Counted from the first letter of the stretch, positions 25,401 to 34,294 are shown. The stretch: DNA of 64,000 nt from Ruminococcus bicirculans (ex Wegman et al. 2014) (GCF_000723465.1 NZ_HF545617.1:1-64000), one strand, 5' to 3'. Numbers and translations are program-made. The notes: generated by a model not told the origin, from the sequence alone.

Positions 25401-25429
25401 TTGACTTTTCACGGTCAAAGTGATATACT
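25401..25429 (+). promoter_or_regulatory. Promoter of the Mrp-family gene
   Basis: TTGACT (25401-25406), 17 bases, TATACT (25424-25429), divergent from the mazF promoter. Confidence 0.8.
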
Positions 25430-25474
25430 TAACATAGTAAATAAAGGCGTAAATGCCTTGAAAGGAATGATTCT

Positions 25475-26290
25475 ATGAGCGAAGGCTGCACACATGATTG
25501 CGAAAACTGTGCTTCAAAATGCTCTGATAAAAAGAGCTTGAAAGAGGAGCTTAATGCTGCGAGCTCTGTGAAAAAGGTATATGCAGTAATGAGTGGAAAG
25601 GGTGGCGTAGGCAAGTCTTTGGTAACGAGTATGCTTGCAGTAACGGCACAAAGACGTGGTTTTAAGACCGCTGTGCTGGACGCTGACATAACAGGCCCGT
25701 CTATACCGACAGCGTTTAATATCCACGAGAGAGCTAATACCAATATGTATGGCATTATCCCTGCGGTGAGCAAGACCGGTATTGAGATAATGAGCCTTAA
25801 TCTGCTTCTTGAAAATGAAACTGACCCTGTTGTATGGCGTGGCCCTGTTATTGCAGGCGCAGTGAAGCAGTTTTGGACAGATGTGGCATGGAACGACGTT
25901 GACGTGATGTTTATAGATATGCCACCAGGAACAGGTGATGTGCCGCTGACAGTTTTTCAATCCATTAAGGTTGACGGCATAGTTATCGTCACATCGCCAC
26001 AGGAATTGGTTTCCATGATAGTCGAGAAAGCGGTGCATATGGCGGATATGATGAAAGTACCGGTGCTTGGAATAGTGGAGAATATGTCATATTTTGAGTG
26101 TCCTGATTGTGGAAAGAAGCATAATATCTATGGTGAGAGCCATGTGGACGAAGCGGCAGTGAAGTTTGGTATCGACGCTGTGGCGAAAATGCCTATAGAC
26201 CCGAAGTTTGCGAAAGCTTGCGATAACGGTGAGATAGAAGAAGTCGAGGGCGGCTGGCTGGATTCCATTGCGGATAAACTTCTCGGTTAA
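25475..26290 (+). CDS. Mrp/NBP35-family P-loop ATPase (iron-sulfur cluster carrier type)
   Basis: Mrp/ApbC proteins bind and transfer Fe-S clusters with ATP hydrolysis. The 271-aa protein has the deviant Walker A motif SGKGGVGKS near residue 40, a DADITGPSIP switch region, and DMPPGTGD. It also has the C-terminal CPDC pair that carries the bridging cluster in this family. The short N-terminal Cys-rich segment (CTHDCENCASKC) is typical of clostridial members. It is a single gene with its own promoter, followed by repeat R6. Confidence 0.92.
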   Translation: MSEGCTHDCENCASKCSDKKSLKEELNAASSVKKVYAVMSGKGGVGKSLVTSMLAVTAQRRGFKTAVLDADITGPSIPTAFNIHERANTNMYGIIPAVSKTGIEIMSLNLLLENETDPVVWRGPVIAGAVKQFWTDVAWNDVDVMFIDMPPGTGDVPLTVFQSIKVDGIVIVTSPQELVSMIVEKAVHMADMMKVPVLGIVENMSYFECPDCGKKHNIYGESHVDEAAVKFGIDAVAKMPIDPKFAKACDNGEIEEVEGGWLDSIADKLLG

Positions 26291-26575
26291 AGTGAGAAGT
26301 GAGGAGTGAGGAATGGCATAGCCAAACCGAGTAAATCACAAGCATAAAGTAAAAGTCAACACCGAGCGTAGCGAGCAAAAGGTCCAGGGGCACGCCCCTG
26401 GTCAGGGTCAAGGGGTGAAACCCATTGTGGGTACAGGGCAAAGCCCTGTCGGAGTTTGAGGCAGAGCCTCAATAGGCGCAAGCCTACAAAAGCGGTGCAG
26501 AAAAGCAATAGAAGAAAAACAAACTAAAAGCAAAATCAAAGCGGTGTCGGAGTAAAAAAACTCTGCACCGCTTTT
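26291..26575. repeat. Repeat element R6, longest copy, containing a mini-hairpin array
   Basis: It starts GTGAGAAGTGAGGAGTGAGG, then AATGGCATAGCCAAACCGAG, the inverse of the R5 right end with few differences. A run of small hairpins (26384-26486) follows, then AGCGGTGCAG and AAAGCGGTGTCGGAGT..ACTCTGCACCGCTTT (about 26537-26574). A GTAGGGG-family palindrome (GGGCGAACAGAGTTCGCCTG) lies at 26653-26672. The 500-base gap to pgm has no gene. Confidence 0.75.
26384..26486. repeat. Array of five compact stem-loops within R6
   Basis: In order: CCAGGGGcacgCCCCTGG (26384-26401), GGGTgaaACCC (26413-26423), CAGGGCaaaGCCCTG (26434-26448), GAGGCagaGCCTC (26458-26470) and TAGGCgcaaGCCTA (26473-26486). All are short perfect stems with 3-4-base loops. 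A degenerate version of the last two may be present in R2 around 8213-8250. Confidence 0.75.
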
Positions 26576-26742
26576 TCTATCCCATAGCACAACGTAAAAT
26601 CCGCAAAGAGCGTAGCGATTTTGCGGCACAGCGAATTTGTCTGAAACTCTGTATGGGCGAACAGAGTTCGCCTGTGGGTGCGGAGTAGCGTTATATTTAG
26701 AATTGTAGAGGTTGGCGTTTATCAGAAGTTATGGTAAAAAAC

Positions 26743-26775
26743 GCAGAAAAAAAGCAGGCGGAAACCGCCTGCTTT
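26743..26775 (-). terminator. Rho-independent terminator of pgm
   Basis: On the minus strand AGCAGGCGGTTTCCGCCTGC is followed by seven T. It lies about 20 bases beyond the pgm stop. Confidence 0.92.
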
Positions 26776-26793
26776 CGCTATATTCAGTAATTA

Positions 26794-28512
26794 TTAGAAA
26801 CCAAGAATGCCCTTGAAATCTTCAATAAGCTTTTCTTCCTGTGCTTCTGCATCAGCTCTTGTGTCGCCGATAGTTGTGTAGTATGCCTTGATCTTTGGCT
26901 CTGTGCCGGAAGGTCTGATTATTACACTTGCACCCTGCTCAAGCTTGAATGCGATAACATCTGACTTTGGAAGTGTAAGAACTGTCTTTGCGCCTGTTTC
27001 AAGGTTTGTTTCCTCAGATGCAAGATAATCTGCTATGTCTACTACCTTGAGTCCGCCAATAGCCTTAGGTGGATTAGCTCTCAGATCTGTCATGATCTCC
27101 TTCATTCTCTCCATTCCGCTTGCACCCTCGCACTGGAATGACTTCTGGCTGTGGAGATAGTTTCCGTACTTCTTGTACATATCTTCTCTTGCCTGAAGCA
27201 GTGAAATGCCCTTTGTTCTGTAGAATGCTGCCATTTCACAAATGAGCATTGAGCCTACTACTGCGTCCTTATCTCTTACATATGAGCCTGCAAGATAACC
27301 ATAACTCTCTTCAAATCCGAAGATATATCTGTCGTCCTGTCCCTCTTTCTCAAGGAAACCGATCTGCTCGCCGATAAACTTGAAGCCTGTGAGAACTTCT
27401 CTAAGCTCTACATTGTACTCTGCTGCTATCTTCTTGCATATGTCTGTTGTTACGATAGTCTTAACAGCTACAGGGTTCTTTGGCATTGTGCCAAGGGCTG
27501 TTCTTTCCTGGCAAATATATTTGAGGAGCATTGCACCTACTTCGTTTCCGCTGAACAGTACATAGTTGCCCTCTGGGTCAGGTACTGCGATACCAACTCT
27601 GTCACAGTCTGGGTCTGTTGCAAGAAGAAGATCAGGCTTTACTGTCTTGCAAAGCTCAAGTCCCTTTGCAAGGGCTTCCTTTATCTCAGGGTTAGGGAAT
27701 GGACAGGTAGGGAAGTTTCCGTCAGGATTTTCCTGCTCAGGTACTACTGTTACTTCCTTTATGCCTATCTTCTTAAGGATAGCTCTTACAGGCTTGTTTC
27801 CTGTGCCGTTGAGCGGTGTGTATACTACCTTCAGACCGCTGTCTGCTACGAGGTCAGTATGTACGCCCTGCTGTGCTACCTTGTCAAGATACTTGTCGAT
27901 AACTTCCTGCTTGATGTATTCGATCTTGCCTGACTTGATACCGTCCTCAAAGTCCATTACCTTTGCACCGCCGAACATCTCAACTGCGTTGATCTTGCCG
28001 ATAACTGTGTTTGCAACATCGAGTGTGATCTGACAGCCGTCCTCGCCGTAAACCTTGTAACCATTGTACTTTGCAGGATTGTGTGATGCAGTTATAACGA
28101 TACCTGCCTGACATTTAAGCTCTCTTACAGCCCAAGAAAGCATTGGAGTCGGCATAAGCTCTGAATAGATGTATACCTTTATGCCGTTTGCAGCCAGAAC
28201 CGCAGCAGCTTCCTTTGCGAACTTGTCAGACTTGATACGGCTGTCATATGCGATAGCTACGCTGCCGTTTTCAAATGCGCCGTTTACATAGTCTGCAAGA
28301 CCCTGTGTTGCACGTCTGATAGTGTAAACATTAAGTCTGTATGCGCCTGCACCGATAACTCCTCTGAGTCCGCCTGTGCCAAATTCAAGATCTCTGTAAA
28401 ATCTGTCCTGGATCGCAGCCTCGTCGCCCTCGATAGATTTGAGTTCTGTCTGGAGATCAGGATCGTCAACAGCCTTTTCACACCAAAGCTTGTAAAGTTC
28501 CATTTCTGTCAT
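26794..28512 (-). CDS. Phosphoglucomutase / phosphomannomutase
   Basis: Alpha-D-phosphohexomutases interconvert hexose 1- and 6-phosphates, linking glycolysis to glycogen and envelope precursors. The 572-aa protein matches the long PgcA-type enzyme. It has the catalytic phosphoserine loop TASHNPAKYNGYK, the Mg loop ATDPDCDRVG, the sugar loop GFEESYGYL and the phosphate loop IRPSGTEPKIK. The start at 28512 has GAGGTGAT upstream; an alternative ATG is nine bases in. It is monocistronic on the minus strand with a clear promoter and terminator. pgi, a related function, lies 1.6 kb away on the other strand. Confidence 0.95.
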   Translation of the reverse strand: MTEMELYKLWCEKAVDDPDLQTELKSIEGDEAAIQDRFYRDLEFGTGGLRGVIGAGAYRLNVYTIRRATQGLADYVNGAFENGSVAIAYDSRIKSDKFAKEAAAVLAANGIKVYIYSELMPTPMLSWAVRELKCQAGIVITASHNPAKYNGYKVYGEDGCQITLDVANTVIGKINAVEMFGGAKVMDFEDGIKSGKIEYIKQEVIDKYLDKVAQQGVHTDLVADSGLKVVYTPLNGTGNKPVRAILKKIGIKEVTVVPEQENPDGNFPTCPFPNPEIKEALAKGLELCKTVKPDLLLATDPDCDRVGIAVPDPEGNYVLFSGNEVGAMLLKYICQERTALGTMPKNPVAVKTIVTTDICKKIAAEYNVELREVLTGFKFIGEQIGFLEKEGQDDRYIFGFEESYGYLAGSYVRDKDAVVGSMLICEMAAFYRTKGISLLQAREDMYKKYGNYLHSQKSFQCEGASGMERMKEIMTDLRANPPKAIGGLKVVDIADYLASEETNLETGAKTVLTLPKSDVIAFKLEQGASVIIRPSGTEPKIKAYYTTIGDTRADAEAQEEKLIEDFKGILGF

Positions 28513-28569
28513 TGTTAAATCACCTCATATAAATATTTCGCTTATAAAATATACATTTCTATAGAATAC

Positions 28570-28598
28570 ATTATAGCACACTCCCATATTTATTTCAA
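28570..28598 (-). promoter_or_regulatory. Promoter of pgm
   Basis: Minus strand: TTGAAA (28598-28593), 17 bases, TATAAT (28575-28570). Confidence 0.82.
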
Positions 28599-28732
28599 GA
28601 GTTGTAACAGTTATTTAACAAATTCCTGCAACTATTTACAAATGAGTTTCCTGAAACTTTTCGGGACATAATGCTAATTTCGGGACAGGGTGAATATAAA
28701 TATAAAAATAGTATATGTGAGAGGTGGAAAAT

Positions 28733-29941
28733 GTGAAAATATTAAGGAAAATATGCTCGGCAGTGTTATGTGCGGCGGTGGCAGTGTTTATGGTGTGTTC
28801 GCTGGCGGAGGGGAAAGAAAAAGCAGGTGCGCTGTCAGCGGAGGACTTTGTGCCTGCGGACACTGTGGCGGTGAGCGATATCATAGAGGGGCTTACGGCT
28901 AGGTCTGCAGTGGTGACGGAGATGACCACAGGCAGGGTGCTTTTTGAGAAAGAGCCGCAGGTACAGTGTGAGTGCGGTCACTATGCGAAGCTCATGGTGC
29001 TTTTGCTCACAGCAGAAAAGATAGACAGCGGTGAGCTTTCCATGAGCGACACGTCAGTGGTGTCGGAGTATGCCAACTCTCAGCAGGGAAGCCAGATATG
29101 GCTTGACAAGGGAGAGAAGATATCTGTGGAGGAGCTTATAAAATCAGTGTCGGCAGGCAATGCAAACGACGGCTGTGCGGCGCTTGCGGAAAAGGTGGCA
29201 GGCTCGGCAGACAAGGCGGTGGAGCTTATGAACAGCCGTGCGAAAATGCTTGGCATGAATGGCACTGTTTACACTGATTGTACTGGCATGGGAGAGGGCA
29301 ATGTTACAACAGCAAAGGACACGGCTTTGCTTTGTTCGGAACTTGCAAAATACAAAAATCTCACTCCTTACCTTACCTGCTGGCTTGACACTGTGAGAGA
29401 CGGCAAGGCGGAGCTTGTAAATCTTAATAGGCTTGTGCGTACTTACAAGGGCGTAACAGGCATGAAAGCGTGGGGAAGTGAAAAGGCTGGGAGCTGTATT
29501 GCGGCAACGGCTGAAAAAGGGGATATGTCAGTATGCGTAGTGCTTAACGGCTGCGATTCGCAGGAGGATATGAATGCTGAGGCGAAGAAACTTCTGAACT
29601 TGGCGTTCGATACATATGAGATATACACCCCTGAACTTCCTGAGGATATGGTAAAGGAAACTGTGGTGTGCGGAGGAGAGGAGCTTTCTGTGGAGCTTGC
29701 TCCCAAGGGGCTTTATCCTATAGTTATACCGAGGGGAACATATCGTATGGTGGAGTGCGATTTTACGGCAGAGGAGAAGCTTGACGCACCTGTGAAAAAT
29801 GGCGAAACTGCGGGAGAAATAAGATACACCATGGGCGGCGAGGTGATATTAGAGGGAAAGATAGTCGCCTGCAAAGATGTGAAGAAAATGAATTTTATCT
29901 GCGGCATAAAAAAGCTTGTGTACAATTTGCTGAGTATGTAA
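28733..29941 (+). CDS. DacF/PBP5-like protein with all three catalytic motifs altered
   Basis: The fold is that of D-alanyl-D-alanine carboxypeptidase (peptidase S11) with a C-terminal beta domain, and a signal peptide spans about residues 1-26. The overall alignment to DacF is good (GSQIWLDKGEKISVEELIKS, LMNSRAKMLGM). The catalytic SxxK is replaced by HYAK (H83-K86), the SxN by NAN (N143-N145), and KTG by KAW (K245-W247). It should therefore be unable to act as a serine peptidase and is probably a pseudoenzyme. GTG 28733 is preferred because GAGGTGG lies five bases before it; GTG 28724 is nine bases upstream. About 402 aa, apparently intact. Confidence 0.85.
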   Translation: MKILRKICSAVLCAAVAVFMVCSLAEGKEKAGALSAEDFVPADTVAVSDIIEGLTARSAVVTEMTTGRVLFEKEPQVQCECGHYAKLMVLLLTAEKIDSGELSMSDTSVVSEYANSQQGSQIWLDKGEKISVEELIKSVSAGNANDGCAALAEKVAGSADKAVELMNSRAKMLGMNGTVYTDCTGMGEGNVTTAKDTALLCSELAKYKNLTPYLTCWLDTVRDGKAELVNLNRLVRTYKGVTGMKAWGSEKAGSCIAATAEKGDMSVCVVLNGCDSQEDMNAEAKKLLNLAFDTYEIYTPELPEDMVKETVVCGGEELSVELAPKGLYPIVIPRGTYRMVECDFTAEEKLDAPVKNGETAGEIRYTMGGEVILEGKIVACKDVKKMNFICGIKKLVYNLLSM

Positions 29942-29991
29942 TATTATATTTGTTTAAAATGTACAAAAGATGATTTCGCTTTATAAAACTC

Positions 29992-30020
29992 TTGAAATGT
30001 TCACAAAAATATAGTATAAT
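29992..30020 (+). promoter_or_regulatory. Promoter of pgi
   Basis: TTGAAA (29992-29997), 17 bases, TATAAT (30015-30020). Confidence 0.85.
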
Positions 30021-30095
30021 TTATCTAGTATTAACGGAGAAACGTGTTTTATGGTATCACGCTCTCCGACAGGTAAGGAAAGGAAATGAAGGATA

Positions 30096-31427
30096 ATGTC
30101 ATTAAAGCTTAACACAAAGTATCTTGAGGGTTTTGTAAGTGAACATGAATACGAGGGTATGGCTGCGCAGGTAACTGCAGCTCATAACACTCTGGTGAAC
30201 AGAAACGGTCTGGGAAATGATTTTCTCGGCTGGGTAACACTCCCTGAGGATTATGATAAGGAAGAATTTGCAAGAATCAAGGCTGCTGCCGCAAGAATAA
30301 AGGAAAAGTGCGATGTTCTCATCGTTATCGGTATCGGCGGTTCTTATCTTGGTGCAAGAGCTGCTATCGAGCTGCTCAAGTCGCCATTCTACAACAATCT
30401 TAAGAAGGATACTCCTGACATCTATTTTGTCGGAAACAATATCAGCTCGGCTTACCTTAACGAGGTGCTTTCAATTTGCGAGGGCAGAGATATCTGCGTA
30501 AACGTAATTTCAAAGTCGGGCACAACAACTGAGCCTGCACTTGCTTTCAGAATTTTCAAGAAGCTTCTTGAAGATAAGTATGGCAAGGAAGAGGCTAAGA
30601 CAAGAATTTTTGCCACAACTGACAAGGCTAAGGGTACTCTTAAGCAGCTTTCTGACGAAGAGGGCTACGAGACATTCGTTGTTCCTGATGACGTTGGCGG
30701 AAGATTTTCAGTTCTCACAGCAGTTGGCCTTCTCCCTATCGCAGCAGCAGGCTGTGATATCGACAAGCTCATGGCTGGTGCAAGAGAGGGTATGAAGAAG
30801 TATTCTGCTGATGATAACAACGATTGCTATAAGTATGCAGCACTTAGAAACATTCTCTACAGAAAAGGCAAGAGCGTTGAGATGCTCGTTTCATATGACC
30901 CTTCATTCACAATGATGGGCGAGTGGTTCAAGCAGTTGTTCGGCGAGAGCGAGGGCAAGGACGATAAGGGTATATTCCCATCTGCCGCTACTTTCTCTAC
31001 AGACCTGCACTCACTTGGTCAGTTCATTCAGGACGGCTCAAAACTTATGTTTGAGACAGTTATGCACATCAAGACACCAAAGAGCGACCTGTTCTTGGAG
31101 CCTGACAAGGATAATCTTGACGGACTTAACTTCCTCACAAATCAGAATATGTCAGTTGTAAATGAAAAGGCATATCAGGGTACTATCCTTGCTCACACTG
31201 AGGGCGGCGTTCCTAATATCGTTATAGATGTTGATAAGCTCGATGAGGAAAACCTTGGCGAGATGATCTACTTCTTTGAGAAGGCTTGTGCTATCTCAGG
31301 TTATATGCTTGGCGTAAACCCATTCAATCAGCCGGGCGTTGAGAGCTACAAGAAGAATATGTTCGCTCTTCTCGGCAAGCCGGGTTATGAGTCACAGAAG
31401 GCTGAACTCGAGGCTAAGCTGGGCTAA
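30096..31427 (+). CDS. pgi: Glucose-6-phosphate isomerase
   Basis: Pgi interconverts glucose 6-phosphate and fructose 6-phosphate. The 443-aa protein is the compact Firmicutes form. Typical blocks are [43 protein letters not shown] and GQFIQDGS, and QPGVESYK carries the catalytic Lys near the end. It has its own promoter. AAAGGAAAT lies upstream of the ATG. A hairpin-prone region (31438-31490) follows the stop. Confidence 0.96.
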   Translation: MSLKLNTKYLEGFVSEHEYEGMAAQVTAAHNTLVNRNGLGNDFLGWVTLPEDYDKEEFARIKAAAARIKEKCDVLIVIGIGGSYLGARAAIELLKSPFYNNLKKDTPDIYFVGNNISSAYLNEVLSICEGRDICVNVISKSGTTTEPALAFRIFKKLLEDKYGKEEAKTRIFATTDKAKGTLKQLSDEEGYETFVVPDDVGGRFSVLTAVGLLPIAAAGCDIDKLMAGAREGMKKYSADDNNDCYKYAALRNILYRKGKSVEMLVSYDPSFTMMGEWFKQLFGESEGKDDKGIFPSAATFSTDLHSLGQFIQDGSKLMFETVMHIKTPKSDLFLEPDKDNLDGLNFLTNQNMSVVNEKAYQGTILAHTEGGVPNIVIDVDKLDEENLGEMIYFFEKACAISGYMLGVNPFNQPGVESYKKNMFALLGKPGYESQKAELEAKLG

Positions 31428-31437
31428 TATCCTAAAG

Positions 31438-31495
31438 GCAGAACAAAAGGAAATTTTGAGCGTTTCCCCTTTGGGGGTCTGCTCTTAAAATAAAT
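31438..31495 (+). terminator. Imperfect hairpin after pgi
   Basis: GCAGA..TCTGC (outer) with AAAGG-AAA..TTTCC-CCTTT inside, followed by TCTTAAAATAAA. This is a possible weak terminator or a processed leader of the next gene. Confidence 0.35.
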
Positions 31496-31523
31496 GCTTT
31501 AATAAGCGGAACGGAGAGTTTAT

Positions 31524-31928
31524 ATGATTAATTTGATTCCAGGTAAAAAGGGCACAGGCAAGACTAAGATACTTGTTGATTCTATCAAGAAGGCTGCTGA
31601 AAATGCTACAGGCAACGTTGTTTGCATCGAAAGAGGTATGCAGCTTACCTATGACCTTCCTCATAATGTAAGATTGGCTGACGCTGAAGAATACGGTATC
31701 AACAGCTTTGACAGCTTCTATGGCTTTGTTGCAGGTCTGATGGCTGGCAACTATGACATTCAGGAAGTTTTCGTTGACGGTATCCTGAAGATCGGCGGCA
31801 GAGATTATGACGCTCTTGGCAATATGCTTGAAAAGGTAGCAGTTCTCACAAAGGACGTAAACGTTACTTTCACAGTATCTGCTGACGTTGATGAGCTGCC
31901 TGCAAAGGTAAAGGCTTTCATCAAGTAA
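31524..31928 (+). CDS. Small P-loop protein, conserved hypothetical
   Basis: This 134-aa protein starts with a Walker A motif, PGKKGTGKTKIL (residues 6-17). It also has a possible Walker B-like hydrophobic strand ending in acid (QEVFVDGILK), but lacks the length and second domain of a full ATPase. I do not recognise the family by name; similar short ATP-binding proteins occur next to pgi in related genomes only as far as I can infer. The GGAGAG upstream is good. It may be co-transcribed with pgi. Its role is unknown. Confidence 0.7.
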   Translation: MINLIPGKKGTGKTKILVDSIKKAAENATGNVVCIERGMQLTYDLPHNVRLADAEEYGINSFDSFYGFVAGLMAGNYDIQEVFVDGILKIGGRDYDALGNMLEKVAVLTKDVNVTFTVSADVDELPAKVKAFIK

Positions 31929-31988
31929 GGCTTTGCGCTTCGTTTATTGGTATTTTGATAGCAAAAACGAAAAAATTGAAAAAAAGTA

Positions 31989-32017
31989 TTGACAAATCAC
32001 GTTTCTCAGGTTATAAT
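31989..32017 (+). promoter_or_regulatory. Promoter of yceD-rpmF
   Basis: TTGACA (31989-31994), 17 bases, TATAAT (32012-32017). Confidence 0.87.
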
Positions 32018-32044
32018 GGAATTTGTGATGTTTGAGGTGCAAGT

Positions 32045-32488
32045 ATGAATGTACAGTTGAAGGAACTTTTCGATATAATCGGAGAGCGAAAAACGATCGA
32101 TTATTCCATAACAGCAGACAAGCTGTCGGAGTATGGCGGATATTCTTTTGCATCGCCCGTTGCGGTAACAGGTGAGATAGAGAACAGGGCAGGGGTGGTA
32201 ACGCTCAGGTTCAAGACTGTTTTTACTATGGATCACACCTGTGACAGATGTCTAAAGGAGTTCAGCAGGGAGTATGTTTATGACTTTGAACACACTCTGG
32301 TGAGAAGTGTTCAAAGCGACAGAGACGATTATGTGGTCTGCGAGAACAATGCTCTTGATCTGGACGAATTAGCTATTTCAGATTTGTTGTTACAGCTGCC
32401 TACAAAAATTCTTTGCAGGGATGACTGCAAGGGTTTGTGTTACGTTTGCGGACAGGATTTGAATGAGGGCAAATGTAACTGCTCTTGA
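32045..32488 (+). CDS. DUF177 (YceD) family protein
   Basis: YceD-family proteins are encoded just before rpmF across bacteria and in plants, and have been linked to 23S rRNA processing or accumulation. This 147-aa member has the central HTCDRCLKEF motif and a C-terminal Cys pattern, CRDDCKGLCYVCGQDLNEGK then CNC, that probably binds metal. It lies 52 bases before rpmF on the same transcript, a highly conserved pairing that supports the call. The exact biochemical role is not settled. Confidence 0.88.
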   Translation: MNVQLKELFDIIGERKTIDYSITADKLSEYGGYSFASPVAVTGEIENRAGVVTLRFKTVFTMDHTCDRCLKEFSREYVYDFEHTLVRSVQSDRDDYVVCENNALDLDELAISDLLLQLPTKILCRDDCKGLCYVCGQDLNEGKCNCS

Positions 32489-32540
32489 CGGGAAATAGCT
32501 GAACAGACTATAATGATTTTACTGACGAGGAGGTGCCAGA

Positions 32541-32723
32541 ATGGCAGTACCAAAGAGAAAAGTATCCAAGGCTAGACGTGACAAGAGACGTTCAGCAGTT
32601 TGGAAGCTTGACGCACCTGCACTTTGTAAATGTTCTAACTGCGGTGAGCTTACTTCACCACACAAGGTTTGCAAGAATTGCGGTTATTATAAGGGCGTAG
32701 AGGTTATCAAGAAGGAAGCATAA
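32541..32723 (+). CDS. rpmF: Large ribosomal subunit protein bL32
   Basis: At 60 aa it is the normal size. It begins AVPKRKVSKARRDKRRSAVW and has the zinc-ribbon form with four Cys (CSNC...CKNC), so it is the C+ paralogue type that needs zinc. AGGAGGTG lies upstream. It is second in the yceD-rpmF unit. A strong terminator follows. No zinc-independent C- paralogue is seen in the window. Confidence 0.97.
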   Translation: MAVPKRKVSKARRDKRRSAVWKLDAPALCKCSNCGELTSPHKVCKNCGYYKGVEVIKKEA

Positions 32724-32740
32724 TTTTTGATAAGCACATA

Positions 32741-32774
32741 GAGCAGAATGGCTTAGGCCGTTCTGCTCTTTTTT
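32741..32774 (+). terminator. Rho-independent terminator after rpmF
   Basis: GAGCAGAATGGC, TTAG loop, GCCGTTCTGCTC, then TTTTTT. A near-perfect 12-base stem. Confidence 0.95.
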
Positions 32775-32787
32775 GTTGTAGCAGTGA

Positions 32788-32818
32788 AAAAGGCGGGCAA
32801 ACGCTGTTCACTGCTACA
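32788..32818. repeat. Degenerate GTAGGGG-family palindrome
   Basis: TAGCAGTG..GGGCAAACGCTGTTCACTGCTAC: a diverged copy with the same GCGAAC/GTTCGC logic, between rpmF and der. Confidence 0.5.
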
Positions 32819-32867
32819 TATTTGCAGTAAAAATCTATGGAATGTGGGTGCTGTATTTCTTGTATGG

Positions 32868-32897
32868 TTGACAAAACGTGAGAAATTGTGTTATACT
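32868..32897 (+). promoter_or_regulatory. Promoter of der
   Basis: TTGACA (32868-32873), 18 bases, TATACT (32892-32897). Confidence 0.8.
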
Positions 32898-32944
32898 ATA
32901 CGATGTATCAATGTGCAAATTTATATGAAATGAGGTCGATATAT

Positions 32945-34276
32945 ATGTCATTGCCGATCGTTGCGATAGTGGGCAGACCTAATGTTGGTAAGTCTACTCT
33001 TTTTAATAAGCTTATCGGTCAAAGACTTTCTATAGTTGAAGATACTCCTGGCGTCACAAGAGATAGGATATATGCAAAGTGCGAATGGCTCGGACACGAG
33101 TTCATGCTGGTTGACACGGGCGGAATCGAGCCTGAGTCTGATGATATTATCCTTGCTCAGATGCGCAGACAGGCGGAGCTTGCTATACTGAAAGCTGATG
33201 TCACCATTCTTGTGACAGACCTTAAATGCGGAGTTACTGCTACTGATTATGAGGTGGCACAGATGCTTTTGAAATCGGGCAAGCCTATCGTGCTTTGCGT
33301 GAACAAGGTGGATAATGTGGGCGAACCGCCTATGGAGCTGTATGAGTTCTATAATCTCGGTTTGGGCGAACCGTTTCCTGTTTCTTCTGTTCATGGTCAC
33401 GGAACGGGCGACCTCCTTGACGAGGTGCTGAAATATCTTCCGGATGAAAATGAAGAGGACGATGACGATGATTCGATAAAGGTCGCTGTTATCGGCAAGC
33501 CTAACGTTGGAAAGTCCTCTATAATAAACAAGATATGCGGTGAGGAACGTGTTATCGTGTCAAATATTGCAGGCACTACCCGTGACGCTACTGACTCGGT
33601 TGTGGAAAATGAAAAGGGCAAGTTCGTTTTCATAGATACGGCTGGTATCAGACGTAAGTCAAAGGTGCTGGAGACTATTGAGAAATACTCTGTGCTGAGG
33701 GCTTATATGGCTGTTGACAGAGCCGATGTTGCTGTTATCGTTATTGACGCAACTGTGGGCTTTACTGAGCAGGATTCAAAGGTGGCAGGCTATGCTCACG
33801 AAAAGGGCAAGGCTTGCGTTGTTGCGGTGAACAAGTGGGACGCTATCGAGAAAGAAACTAACACCATGAACGACTTCCAGAAAAAGCTTCAGGACGATTT
33901 CAGCTTTATGAGCTATGTGCCTTTTGTGTTCATCTCTGCAAAAACAGGTCTGAGAATGGACAAGCTTTTTGATACTATCAAGTTCGTTGCAGAGCAGAAC
34001 TCTATTAGAATACCGACAGGAAGACTTAACGATGTTCTCGCATATGCTACCCAGAGGGTACAGCCACCGTCTGACAAGGGCAGAAGGCTGAAGATATACT
34101 ACATGACGCAGGTTTCTACCAAACCGCCTACATTCGTGTTTTTTGTAAACAGAGCCGATCTGTATCATTTTTCCTATCAGCGTTATATTGAAAATCAGAT
34201 AAGAGAGACCTTCGGACTTGAAGGCACGCCTATCGTTTTCAAGATAAGAGAGCGTGACAAGGACGACGTTAAATAA
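32945..34276 (+). CDS. der: Ribosome biogenesis GTPase Der (EngA)
   Basis: Der has two tandem GTPase domains and a KH-like C-terminal domain and acts in 50S subunit maturation. From the ATG at 32945 (GAGG upstream) it is 443 aa. G1 motifs are GRPNVGKST near residue 9 and GKPNVGKSS near 184; each half has DTGG/DTAG, and NKVD/NKWD follow. The frame is open back to 32888, but that start would lie inside the promoter. It heads a unit with plsY, gpsA and yjbQ. Confidence 0.97.
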   Translation: MSLPIVAIVGRPNVGKSTLFNKLIGQRLSIVEDTPGVTRDRIYAKCEWLGHEFMLVDTGGIEPESDDIILAQMRRQAELAILKADVTILVTDLKCGVTATDYEVAQMLLKSGKPIVLCVNKVDNVGEPPMELYEFYNLGLGEPFPVSSVHGHGTGDLLDEVLKYLPDENEEDDDDDSIKVAVIGKPNVGKSSIINKICGEERVIVSNIAGTTRDATDSVVENEKGKFVFIDTAGIRRKSKVLETIEKYSVLRAYMAVDRADVAVIVIDATVGFTEQDSKVAGYAHEKGKACVVAVNKWDAIEKETNTMNDFQKKLQDDFSFMSYVPFVFISAKTGLRMDKLFDTIKFVAEQNSIRIPTGRLNDVLAYATQRVQPPSDKGRRLKIYYMTQVSTKPPTFVFFVNRADLYHFSYQRYIENQIRETFGLEGTPIVFKIRERDKDDVK

Positions 34277-34294
34277 AATTCTGGAGGTTATTTT

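Noticed and set aside
26384-26486. CRISPR array
   Set aside because: The units are different small palindromes with no fixed repeat or spacer length, and no cas genes are present.
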